A stretch of DNA of 64,000 nt from Labia minor. Taxonomy: Eukaryota > Arthropoda > Insecta > Dermaptera > Spongiphoridae. The DNA lies in NCBI GenBank assembly GCA_963082975.1, contig OY720346.1, forward strand, positions 24,980,720-25,044,719, given 5' to 3'. The translations under genes were made by a program, and so were the position numbers. This document shows positions 23,036 through 33,364 of the stretch, in pieces. The notes under the pieces are model-generated. The model did not search any database and was not told the DNA's origin. It saw nothing but the letters and a program-made list of their open reading frames with translations. The stretch's first letter is position 1. Every line of letters begins with the position of its first letter.

Positions 23036-25044
23036 TTTTTATTTTAATTTGACGAACGGTGTATAATGAAATGTAACATCTAAAATCTGCAGATGTTTTA
23101 TGGACAGAATATTGAGACCCATTCTGATAAAATAATTGTTAGTTTTTGGAGAGAGGTTGGAATAATTCTTAGAGTATTTCATTGCAAAAGCTCCAACTTT
23201 AAGATGATAGATCTGGAGATGTATTCAAATATGGTATCTGACATTTTTACCTGTAAAATATATTTAATAATTGAATAATTAAAATAAAAACAAAACAAAA
23301 ATAAAAATAATTTGGTAATTTTAATTGACGTTTTTATAATGTTTTTTATTAGCTAATAATAAAATTGATAGCCAATATTCAATTAGAAAAGAAGTAATAT
23401 ACAAATAAAATAATAATAATTTAAAAAATAATTTAACAAATTTGATCTAATAATTTTATTAAATTAATTAAAATGAGAACTTTTAGAAAATATTAAATAA
23501 TTGAAATTGTATCTGAATTTTAGAAATAAAAATAAAAATTTATATAGGTATATTGTTTTTGAAGAATTCTGTAAATGGGAACTGCTAGAATTATTATTTT
23601 CATATTTCTTAACGAACATGTAAATTCCCTGAATGAAGCGGATGAAGAACGCGGAGGCTTATATAAATTTTTAAAAATTAATTTTAATTAAATTTTGATA
23701 TAATTTATATTTATTCCAATTGGAGTATAGAAGAATACAGTGGTGTAATTTCATAACAATAAATTCAGCCAAATTTGTTTCTAGCCTTACAATTTTCCAG
23801 ACATACAAAGAAACAGACACAGACAAAGTTATATATGGATTCTCCAATTCTTGAAACCAAAATATATATAAAAAACAAATTAATATTCTAAGCAATGTAG
23901 GAACTAAAACCTTTTTTATATATTAGAAAGAATTAATTTAAAATTAAAAATTAATTTAATCTCAAATATTTATTCTTTGCAAATTAAGCAATTCACTTAT
24001 TAACAAACAATTCAATAAATGTAAACTTATTAATTTGTGTCCTTTATATATATCATGGGAAACCTGGCGGAAAATCCGGGACACAGCCAGCGCCACCAAG
24101 CAGGAAACACAAGCGAGTGAAAAGTGTTTTGATTGAAATAGATTATGAGATAGCAAAGCAAGATACATTATTAAATATTATAATATAAAAATATATAAAA
24201 TATTTTGTGAATTTTAGGAAGGATCTTTAAAATTTGATTCTCTTTTATAGGTAAATAAATTGTAAATATTTTGTAAATAAATATTTTAACAATAAATCTC
24301 TTTTATAGCTGAATCAGATTTAATTTACCTGCACATCTTGAATAAAAACAAAATTACATATATATATACTTATATAGTTTTAAAATATAAATATTCAAAA
24401 TCTTTTTCCTCAATAGACTATACTTGTAACTGTGTGCTATCTTTTACTATTAAATGTATTATTATCAAGAGTGAAGAAAGATAGTTTTCTTCCGATACTT
24501 GTAATGTGATAAATTGTTGCTAATGTAGTGTCGAGTGTTTTGTTTGCTTTTGGCAAGAACGACTCCCGCTTTGCCATTACCTTTTAAGGTGATCGCTTGC
24601 AGTCTCAATGGCTCGATCCCGTTGCCCTTAAAGGGTCTCCCAATGCATTCCAACCTCCCTCAAGGTTATTAGGTTTGACACTTGGTCATCGGGACAATGT
24701 CACGGACAGACCGTTACATAAATCGCTCATGGGAACATCCCATTCTATGAATGAATCACATACAAATCAAATCATTATCATTAATGATTAGAATAATAAT
24801 TTCATTGTCTTGATTTTTTTATCACACACATAGATTTGCGATTTAATAAAAAAACAAATCAATGTAAACAGAACAAGTTTAAGTTAGCTCCAACATCCCA
24901 AAAAATATTGATATACAATTCTTTAATTATTTATTACAATTATTCAATGTTACATCATTGCATCAATCTTATTAAAATGAATGGAACTTGGGGTCCTCAA
25001 TAATAATGATAAATAATAAAATTAATTAATAAAAATCTATAAGA
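23036..25044. other. AT-rich stretch with two GC-richer islands
   Basis: Islands at 24050-24125 and 24500-24740 interrupt AT-rich DNA. In the second, open frames exist on both strands (24465-24653 minus, 24597-24791 plus) but neither resembles a known family, and both probably reflect local composition. A promoter or UTR is possible. Confidence 0.3.
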
Positions 25045-25094
25045 ATTAACAAAAAATTAAACGATAGATTATTATCGTTTAATTTTTTGTTAAT
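25045..25094. repeat. perfect 21-bp inverted repeat
   Basis: The arm at 25045-25065 (ATTAACAAAAAATTAAACGA plus T) is exactly complementary to 25074-25094, with an 8-nt loop. It could fold into a hairpin. It is not next to any gene. Confidence 0.8.
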
Positions 25095-25164
25095 TTGTTT
25101 TTGTTATTAAACGACAGATTAAAAAATTTCAAATATTTTAGAGAAAAAAAAATAATTAAAAAGT

Positions 25165-25235
25165 ATATTAACTAATTAATAAAATAAATATTAACTAATT
25201 AATAAAATAAATATTAACTAATAATTAAATAAATA
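25165..25235. repeat. short tandem repeat, 24-bp unit
   Basis: Units of TATTAACTAATTAATAAAA type with AATAAA recur about two and a half times. It is simple AT-rich DNA. Confidence 0.6.
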
Positions 25236-25287
25236 AATGAAAAACTATTAATACATTTTCAATTAAAAAAGAATGGCAAGAGGCAAA

Positions 25288-25510
25288 TAGTTGGTGACGT
25301 CATATAAATTTAAATTAAGAAAAAACTAATGAAGATAATTGTTCCCGAGGTTGAAACCAATACAGGTCGATTTTTCTTTGTAAAAATCATCTATGGTGTG
25401 AATTTCAAAAAAATCTATCGAGCGGTTAATTATTAAATTAGTTTCGAAAATATACAAATATATATATACAATTTTTGCTAGTATAATACTTATCAATAAT
25501 TTTTTGCCTT
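25288..25510 (+). mobile_element. fragment related to the Helentron-like family
   Basis: GGTGACGTCATATAAATTT, then AAGAAAAAACTAATGAAGAT, then CCCGAGGTTGAAACCAATAC matches the central part of the copies at 4448 and 55365. It then switches to a different tail (GTGTGAATTTCAAAAAAATC) that is shared with 26942-27000. It ends near GCTAGTAT, a CTAG that could be a Helitron-type terminus. Confidence 0.55.
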
Positions 25511-26828
25511 TTACAAAACTAAAACAAACAAACACACACACACACACACATGTCATTTGGTTCATTGGCAAATTCAACTCATATTTCCTACAATTTCTTA
25601 ATAATATATATTTTATATACTTATATATTTTCTAAGTTATATAATGGTAATAATGGATTTAGTGTTTTCTAATGATGGTGTATTAAACTTTTAACCAATA
25701 TGCCGATATTATCAACCTAATGATTTTTTTTAGATCAGGAAGCAAATAGCCATTCACTTTATTTGCCAGAAGGCTAACTGCTTTTAAGGCCACCGTGAGA
25801 CAAACTCAAAATATAAGAATTTTTCATAATGAATTAGTTCTTTTAATTAGTTAAGCCGACAGAATATATAAATAGATTATTTTTTTTTATGAAATTAATT
25901 TATTGATTTTTTTGTTATTATTTTTAATATTTATTTAATTATTCGATATTTTCTTTTGAAATTTATCAAATTCGTCTGAGACGGCATCAATGACATTATT
26001 TAACGTGTGCAGATTCAATATATTTTTACAAATATAACTCTTAATGATATGTGTTCAGAAAATTCAAATGGATGGTTCCGATTGACCTTTTGTATTATTT
26101 CCCTCCTTTTATTTGAGCAATGGGTATTCCACTCAAATACACCAACTCACCTCTCTTGGGGCCAATTGAGTGAATCTCTTTATTCTTCTATTCTTTCTCA
26201 TTCGCCTCATTAGTCATTCTTTTTTTTTTGTTGGAAACTCAGCGAAAAACCACATCTATAAAGAAGTAAAAAACAGTCCTAAATTAGTTTTTTTTTTATA
26301 TTTTCTAAATATAATAATAGCATATATTATAATTCCTGAATATTTTAAAAATAAACATGTTTATCAAACATGAAATAAATATTTTAATTAAAATTTCATT
26401 TATTATATTAATAATAAATTGTGAAAACAAAATAATAATCCCATTTACTTATTTTAAAAGTTTAATACAATATATTAATTGATTTAATGACGATCCAAAA
26501 GTTTTTCAACCAAGTAAACAATTTTTAGTAGTAGGGGTTGTTTCTCTGAAGCTCGATGTATCTTTATCAAGATACAAGTTCTAAAATTAATGGTCTCTAA
26601 ATCACGGATTGATTCATCATCTATCAAACGAGTTTTCAAATCTAGATAGGATTTTAATGAACATCACAGAGTTCGGCAGCCATTGATAATGAAGAGTTTA
26701 CTGAATCATTTGGACTTTCTAATAATAATTATAATAATAATAATTTTTATTATAATCTTGATTCGAAATCATATTATGCATTTTTAGTTCTGTTCATAAG
26801 TTTCAATCTATTTACTAAATACAAGCTC
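25511..26828. other. AT-rich stretch, nothing firmly identified
   Basis: A (CA)n tract lies at 25533-25550. GC-richer patches near 25740-25800 and 26040-26220 have open frames without domain signals. Confidence 0.4.
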
Positions 26829-26841
26829 TGGGCTGACAAAT

Positions 26842-27064
26842 CTATTTACTATACTATTCTCTATACGTCACATCTATTTGAATTAAAAAAAAACTAATAA
26901 AGATGAATTTTTCTAGAGAAGTGATCAATAAAACTTAATTTTTCTTTATAAATACTATCTCTGATGTGAATTTCAAAAAAATCGTTAGAGCGGTTTTTGA
27001 GAACCCATGTACAAACATACAAACAAATAAACAATTTTAGCTAGCATAAGAAGATAAGACAAGT
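26842..27064 (+). mobile_element. short insert flanked by a 13-bp direct repeat
   Basis: TGGGCTGACAAAT occurs at 26829-26841 and again at 27065-27077, bracketing 223 bp. The insert carries TGTGAATTTCAAAAAAATCG and AACCCATGTACAAAC and is related to 25288-25510. It ends near GCTAGCAT. A 13-bp duplication points to target-primed integration, whereas the sequence resembles Helitron-like DNA, so the mechanism is unclear. Confidence 0.55.
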
Positions 27065-27077
27065 TGGGCTGACAAAT

Positions 27078-28215
27078 TTGAATCTCTTCAAACAATTTTG
27101 ATTTGTTCTGCCTCTACATATCTAAATTGAAAGTAATGTTTTATGATAATAAAATTTTAATCTTAAATAAAAAAATGTATTTATTTATTTATTATATTCA
27201 TTATTCTGATAAAAATATAATTATATATTTACCAATAGAAATTTAAGCTTAATTTCTCTTTCTTTCAATCTTAAAAATCATATTTTTAAAATACATATTT
27301 TTTTTCAACATAAATTTCTTATTATTTACCAAAATATATTTCTGTTTCCCATAAATATTCTTAAAATACAAAATACATAAACAAAAATCATATGTAAAAC
27401 AACCAGACATATAAAATTCCGTTTTATACAATGCAAGGTCAAGAACCCCATAACAAAATATATACCTTTATCTATTTCTAAAGGCTAGATTAATATTTCA
27501 TTCACGGATTATCATAATTCTTTTCATTCAGTTGATGATGTCACATCTCGTTTCGGTTCTGAATTCATTCAACGGCGCAAATAATTGCAGACAACCTGTT
27601 TTTCTTTTTTTTTTTTATCTTTTTCATTAAAAATAAACATGATCACAAACGGAATCATTAACATAGATTAGGTAATTTTCATATTAAAAGTAATACATAA
27701 ATTCATACTTAAATATATAGCTATTTATCCAATCTATAGGTATTTACTTTAATTGTATATTCTAGAGACGTAGTATAGATACATAATATAATAAAATAAT
27801 AAATAAGCCGGGTACCAAACCCAAAACTTTTCATTACATATTTCTTTATATTTATCTTAGCTTTCATTGAATTTTCCATAAATTCTCATTAAAAATAATA
27901 GGTTGTTAGAATTAGCTTTTCAATTTCGTTTGATGTATATTGTATATGTTATTCAATTTTCTTTCAATTTGAAATCTGATCTCTAAAGAAAAAAGGACTT
28001 TAATTTTATATAAAAACTGTTTGAAAATTTCAATATTCATTTTTTTAAAACCGAAAAATGTTAAATGAACTTTTTTCTAAAAGTTAAATTTTTTTTTGTC
28101 TTTTTTGAAATCATCATTAATTATTATTAATAAAGTCATTAATTGTTATAATAACATAATTTTTATATCGAAACTTTAGAAAGCATTAGTAGTGATTTTT
28201 CATTCATTAGTTAAT
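27078..28215. other. AT-rich stretch, nothing firmly identified
   Basis: A small GC-richer patch at 27520-27600 contains GATGATGTCACATC. The minus-strand frame 27249-27431 is low-complexity Lys/Phe/Tyr-rich and is not believed to be coding. Confidence 0.4.
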
Positions 28216-28827
28216 TTTTACCGACCGACGATAGTAAGGGAGGTATTGTTTTCACACCAAATTTCATATGTGGAGATTTTTACATATCTCATGCATTTTC
28301 TTAACAGAAAAAAGTATTTTTAGCATCATGTCTGTCCGTCTGTCCGTCCGTCCGTCCGTAAAGATGTGTACAGCTTGAACGGCTCAACGGATTTTGATGA
28401 AATTTGGTATATTTACTTAATGCATCACTATGATGAATGGATCAACTTTTGGTGCAAATCCGGAAACCGAAAGTGGTAGTATTAGCGATCGACGATAGGA
28501 AGGGAAGGGTTATTTTCACACCAAATTTCACATGAGGAGATTTTTTACATATCACCACGAATCATGCACTTTGAATTGGTTTTATCCTCGAGAAAAATCA
28601 TATTTATTAGTTTTTTCTTAATTTAAAATTATATGACGTCATTCATGACGTCACAGCCTGGTCTTACATATATATTATAAATATAATAAAATTAAAAATA
28701 TTTGTTCTATCCATATCTGTTTTTTATTACATTAATAGATATATTAAAATTTTTTGAAATTGTTTCTGTAGCTGGAAATTAATTTACTTCCTACCGTCGG
28801 TCGGTTCGGACCTGGCCACAGGTCAAC
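28216..28827 (+). mobile_element. Helentron-like element, copy 2
   Basis: It begins TTTTTACCGACCGACGATAG and ends CCTGGCCACAGGTCAAC with the internal inverted copy ACCGTCGGTCGGT. A (TCCG)n stretch near 28332-28360 is longer than in the other copies. Paired TGACGTCA octamers lie at 28634-28641 and 28646-28653, closer together than elsewhere because about 7 bp are missing. High similarity to 45846-46464 suggests fairly recent amplification. Confidence 0.8.
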
Positions 28828-29136
28828 ATTTTTTTACATAGTTTTATAAATTATTTTATAAATAACTTAATTTAATATATCATATACTTTAATATTATTC
28901 TCAACACCAGATAATAAAAAATAAAATATTAAAAATGTCATAGTATGTCATAACTTTACCTATTATAATTTTATTAATATATGTAGATAAATATTTTTGC
29001 ATATTCTAATTATAAAATTAAATTTTATTTTATTCGAAATATGTTATTTATTATAATTATTAATGTTGATATTAAAATTAATTATATATTTTAATTTTCT
29101 TTATTATTGGAAATAATCATATTGGATAATTTACAC
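28828..29136. other. AT-rich spacer
   Basis: No structure beyond A/T runs between two transposons. Confidence 0.5.
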
Positions 29137-29798
29137 CAGTGGCGTACCTAGAACTCTTGCCGCCCGGGGCGATCTCCAGTTTGCCGCCCTTTCTATTATA
29201 AGTCAATCAAAAGTGGTTTTTATAAATTAATACACATAAATAAATTATTAAGTTATTTAATCAATATTAATTAATATACAGAGTAAATTTTAAACCTAGC
29301 AGACCGCCTTCCGCCGGCCCTGCTTTTCAAAAGAAAAATCGATGATTTAAAAAAATATTGGTATATCACTTCAAAGTAATCATATAAACTTTTCAAAAGA
29401 AATGACATTTATAAACTGATATCAAAAAATTTTAGTTAGGAAAAATTGCTGAACAAAATCGTAAAGATGCGTTTACGAATTCAACGAATTTTAATGAATA
29501 CAATAAAATAAAATTATTATCCTGTTCTTGGAATTAGAATTCAAAATTTACACTAAAATGGATTTATATACACCGAGGAATAATATTCGAAATCATATAG
29601 TTAATCATAATTTATATAAATCAAATAGTAAACTTATAATAATCATAATAATCATTTATTATTCAAGAAAGAAAAAAAATAAATATGAAATGAATAAGTT
29701 GCTTTTTACAACTATAACTAAATATAAAAAATGCCGCCCCAAGATAAGTGCCGCCCGGTGCGGACCGCACCCACCGCACCCCCCTAGGTACGCCACTG
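29137..29798. mobile_element. 662-bp hAT-type MITE
   Basis: Both ends read inward CAGTGGCGTACCTAG (15 identical bases) and are flanked by a perfect 8-bp duplication, ATTTACAC (29129-29136 and 29799-29806). Subterminal GCCGCCC blocks recur on both sides (29161-29195 and 29732-29760). The internal open frame at 29528-29815 has no transposase motif and runs across the right end, so it is not a gene. Confidence 0.9.
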
Positions 29799-30784
29799 AT
29801 TTACACTATGAATAAGAATTGAACAAAGCCAAATATAATTTGATGGTAATATTTCAGAATAAATTTAATTGATTTTAAAAACTTATTCTCTTATTATTGC
29901 TATGTTTATTTAATTATTTAGTGAAATCATTATAATTCGATATGCTATGTTTTAAAAATGAAATTGTATTTTTCCATTTGGCTATAATTATTATAATATA
30001 GTATAATTAACGAAGAATTTCAACTTCTGACAGTTTTACTTAGATTAAAAAATAAATAAATAAAATAAATATTACATTTAATATATTTAATATATATTAT
30101 AAATTTATATTTATTTCACATCATGAAACTATTTTAATGTATTATAATTAAAAATACTTCTTATAAAAATGATGAAGAAAGTTGCTTCATCTATTATAAA
30201 ATATAAATAAATAAAAATTATATTAAAAACAATTAATTCTTGAGTGTTTTAGGAGTGGCTACCGGCCTTTAATTGCTCTTTGTTGAAATATAGGTTAATA
30301 GTTAAATAAGAGGAATAAAAAAAAATGAAATCAAAGCAAATAGCCCTTCGTGAGTTTATTTAAATGTTTTTGCTCTAATTAGTCGTTCAAGATTGAAGTA
30401 CTTTCTTTCATTGACAATTTATGAAATCATCAACAACAACCTGTACCCATACGAACAAACAAAAAGGGTTTATAGTTAATTATTGCTATCTGTAACCGGA
30501 CAATATATACAAGCGCTTTAAAAATACTAGCTCTGGATATCATTTAAGCTTATCTTCCAAGACAAGACCCTCGTTAACTGAATTTATAATATACATTACG
30601 AAATGTCTCTTTTTAATTGATATTGAATTTATTAATTCAGATGAAAATCATCTTTAATGTTAATTCTATATACAATTTTATTTATTTTTTATTGTTTAAT
30701 TTTGATTTTTATTTTTATTTATCAAAATAAATTATATCAATAAAGAATTTTTAAACTAATAATCTCATATTAATTTACGAGACT
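29799..30784. other. AT-rich stretch, nothing firmly identified
   Basis: A modest GC-richer patch at 30430-30590 has no open frame or repeat partner. Confidence 0.4.
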
Positions 30785-30910
30785 CATGCAATAAGTAAAG
30801 AGACGTTTTTGAGCTATAGCCATTTATAGCTCAAAATCGGTTTATTTGATTCTTACAAAATTCAGGATATTTTCCAACATAATCACCCCCCCCCCCTCAT
30901 AGTTATGTAG

Positions 30911-31065
30911 TTGTCTCATCTTTCTTGCAGTTTTCTAATTCCCTTGGCGAAGAATTTCGATTTTTCCCGAAGCCACTTTTGCACCGCTTCCCGAACGTCT
31001 TCATTGTTAGCAATTATTTTTCCACGTAGGGTGTCTTTGAGTGGCCCAAATAGGAAAAAATTCAG
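30911..31065 (-). pseudogene. mariner transposase C-terminal fragment
   Basis: On the minus strand the segment reads LAPSEFFLFGPLKDTLRGK, then NNEDVREAVQKWLREK, then FFAKGIRKLQER. This is the region from the third catalytic Asp position (LAPSD-type motif, here Asp replaced by Glu) to the C-terminus of a mariner. The N-terminal DNA-binding part and first two catalytic residues are missing. The plus-strand frame over the same bases is a shadow. Confidence 0.7.
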
Positions 31066-31085
31066 ATGGGGCAAGGCATTTTTAA

Positions 31086-31167
31086 AGCTTATCACGGGTC
31101 AGCTTAAGAAGTTGCAAGAAAGATGGGATGTGCATAACTGTGGTGGTGATTATGTTGATAAATAGAC
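31086..31167 (+). pseudogene. mariner transposase C-terminal tail, inverted duplicate
   Basis: LKKLQERWDVHNCGGDYVDK and a stop form a classic mariner end, as the final Gly-Gly-Asp-Tyr-Val-x-Lys motif shows. It lies on the strand opposite to the fragment at 30911-31065, proving that this element is a head-to-head inverted arrangement. Confidence 0.7.
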
Positions 31168-31234
31168 TGAATTTTGTAAGAATCAAATAAACCGATTTTG
31201 AGCTAAATCCATTAGTCTCTTTCCTTATTGAATC

Positions 31235-31895
31235 ACTCTCCTATATTTAATTATAATTTTATTGTACTAGACCTATAATTAAATTGCTATCATTGCTTAT
31301 AAAAAACCCTTTTTTTAATTTTTAAGAAATTTTTTTAATCCCGAGTTTTATGTAGAAATTTTTGAAAATTTTTCAAAATTACTCTTATCGATACCTCAAC
31401 TATTACAATTTCTCTTTCACCATTTTAACTTATTCTAATTGAATAAATACAATTAAAATAATGTTTGATGTCAGCGACAACCCGCATATAGTATGTAAAT
31501 ATATACAAGTAAAATTAGTTTCCTTCCTTTTCCTTGAATTAAGACTTCATGAATCATAATTGATATATTCTCCATATATATTAATATAATATATTTTTAA
31601 ATAAAATTAATTTCATTTAAAATATCAAATTAATTAGTATTATGTAGATGAAATACACTAATGTATAGCTATATAGGTAATAGTACATGGTAATTGCCAC
31701 CTTTAGATTTGGATGAAACTTCGCCAGTTGATTCCTTGATTAATTCTAACAAACTTTTTCCTTAGGCACTTATGGGGATAAACTTCTAGTTTTCGAGATA
31801 AAAAGGATTAAAGTTATATATATTATTATAAATAATTTTAATTGTAGTAAGTTATAAATAAAAACATTCTCATATATATTTAAAATATATATAAA
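31235..31895. other. AT-rich stretch, nothing firmly identified
   Basis: No supported feature; slightly more balanced composition near 31680-31790. Confidence 0.4.
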
Positions 31896-32114
31896 CTAGC
31901 TGCTCCGAGCGCCTTCGGCGCTCTTCACACCTAGACTCCGCCCCCTGTACCCCCGAGTGATACATAGTATTTGGTTGAAAGTCTGTATGTAAAAGGTTTT
32001 CATCCATTTCATCCATCAATCAGTATAAGTAGATAAGACATGTATTTGTTTTCTTGTAAAATATATTTTAATTTAATCAGTAAATTAATTATATATTATT
32101 ATTGTATTTATCTA

Positions 32115-32345
32115 ACTCTGTGTCTCTACAGCTTTCGAAAGTTCTTAGCCGCAGCATCCACATTTCTCTAAGCGTCCCTATCCTGAGCTACAACCAAATC
32201 CTACCCTGTCCCATCTCTCCCATGACCCTTCCTTCATTGTCCACCCACCTTGGTCCTTGGTCTTCCACCGGATGTTTCCCAATCGGTTTCTCCCAATTTC
32301 TATATAGTTTCTCCAATTCCAACCACGTCCTCTTCCCATCCCAGC
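32115..32345 (-). pseudogene. captured non-LTR retrotransposon C-terminus
   Basis: On the minus strand LVVAQDRDA followed, after a stop, by RNVDAAAKNFRKL matches the terminal pattern (AQDRD-x-W with a following Ala-rich helix) of one LINE lineage. Upstream frames give GKHPVEDQGPRWVDNEG, a frameshifted version of the Pro/Arg-rich box with RW. The GC content is much higher than that of the surrounding DNA, which marks it as cargo. The plus-strand frame 32102-32353 over it is a shadow. Confidence 0.6.
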
Positions 32346-32504
32346 CTTCTTGATTTTATAATCTTAACTATATCTGGACATTATTTCTCGTTATGCCATC
32401 TCCGCCATCGCCTGTGACCTCATCTTCTTTTGGCCTATAATTGCTGCGAACAATATTAATCTCACAAATACTCCAAATCTACTCTCGTCTCCCAGAGTCA
32501 TCGA

Positions 32505-32678
32505 TAGGGTGACCAAACGTCCTGTCTTTAGGTGCTCTGTCCCAAAAATGTCTTCGGGACACCCTACTGTTTTTTCAATATTTAGGACATTTCGTAATTT
32601 TTTTTCAAAATTTTTTCAATTTAGTTCTAAAAAATACCGTTTGTCCCGGTTTGGTGTTTTCGAAATATGGTCACCCTA
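32505..32678. mobile_element. 174-bp MITE inserted in the Helitron
   Basis: The ends TAGGGTGACCA and (reverse strand) TAGGGTGACCATATTTCG are inverted repeats. Flanks give an 8-bp duplication GTCATCGA at 32497-32504 and 32679-32686, consistent with a hAT-like mechanism. A longer-lived relative occurs at 45797 and a possible end at 3557. Confidence 0.85.
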
Positions 32679-33364
32679 GTCATCGATCAACATGAAAAAT
32701 AATTGTTTTATATATTTTAATTTTGATCCTCTTTGATGAGATAAGCCCCTTTACTGCATAATAACAGGCGTTACTCAATTACAACGTCGATTTAAATTCT
32801 TCTCGAATATTATTATCTTACGTGATTAGAGATCTTAAGTATTTAAATATTTATACTTTTTCAAATTCTACATTTTGTATGTTAATTGTGTGTAAGTCGT
32901 ATCCGTATCATAATTCTTGAATTTTTTTGTTTAATTACATTTCGGTTGATTTTTCCCCAATTTCTCTAATCATATGTCTCCTCTTCCAGGCCAATTCATT
33001 TACCTATCAATGTTGCATAAGGAATTTAAATTTCTTAATTTGGCTAGAACATTCCATTTTTCAAAATTTTAAATAGAGGGAGAGAGAGAGGTTCTAATTA
33101 TATATATATATATATATATATCTGTCTCTATGACAGCAAAAAAGTAAACAAACTACATTCATACAAACTCTCCTTTATATATATTTCTGGAAAATGGAAC
33201 ACCCGCAGCTCAGCTCAGGAGTTACCTAAGATTCTAATTTCTTTTTTATTTTTCATCATTTGAGGTACCCTTCACCTCAGAAAAATTTGGTTACCTTACT
33301 CCTTGTAGTTTAGGCTCTGGAGTTTTTTGCGTACAGACGGACACTATCGTATTAAATATATAGA

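Larger units (their letters stand above)
30785..31234. mobile_element. foldback mariner derivative (family C)
   Basis: The two halves are inverted copies of a mariner 3' end. The left terminus CAATAAGTAAAGAGAC and the right (reverse strand) CAATAAGGAAAGAGAC match. Both are followed by AGCTCAAAATCGGTTTATTT, GATTCTTACAAAATTCAG and an AACATAATCACC block. The arms are about 120-150 bp. On the minus strand the left half encodes the transposase C-terminal third; on the plus strand the right half encodes the last ~25 residues. A poly-C tract at 30886-30897 lies in the left arm. Confidence 0.75.
31896..33364 (-). mobile_element. non-autonomous Helitron with captured LINE tail
   Basis: Read on the minus strand it starts with TC (TCTATATATTTAATACGATA) after an A, and ends GAGCGCC-GAA-GGCGCTC, eight-base spacer, CTAG, followed by T. 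An A|T target, TC start, a 7-bp stem hairpin near the end and a CTAR-type terminus are the Helitron hallmarks. No Rep/helicase gene is present. Cargo includes a retrotransposon C-terminus (32115-32345) and a later MITE insertion (32505-32678). The 3' block is shared with 5986, 22395 and 50062. Confidence 0.8.

Noticed and set aside
24465-24791. Overlapping frames on both strands
   Set aside because: No domains; likely a compositional effect of the island.
29528-29815. 95-codon plus-strand frame
   Set aside because: It runs through the right terminal repeat of the hAT MITE and beyond the target duplication.
30911-31165. 84-codon plus-strand frame
   Set aside because: Its first part is the antisense of a mariner C-terminus; only the last ~25 codons are genuine transposase sequence.
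32102-32353. 83-codon plus-strand frame
   Set aside because: Antisense of the captured LINE tail.
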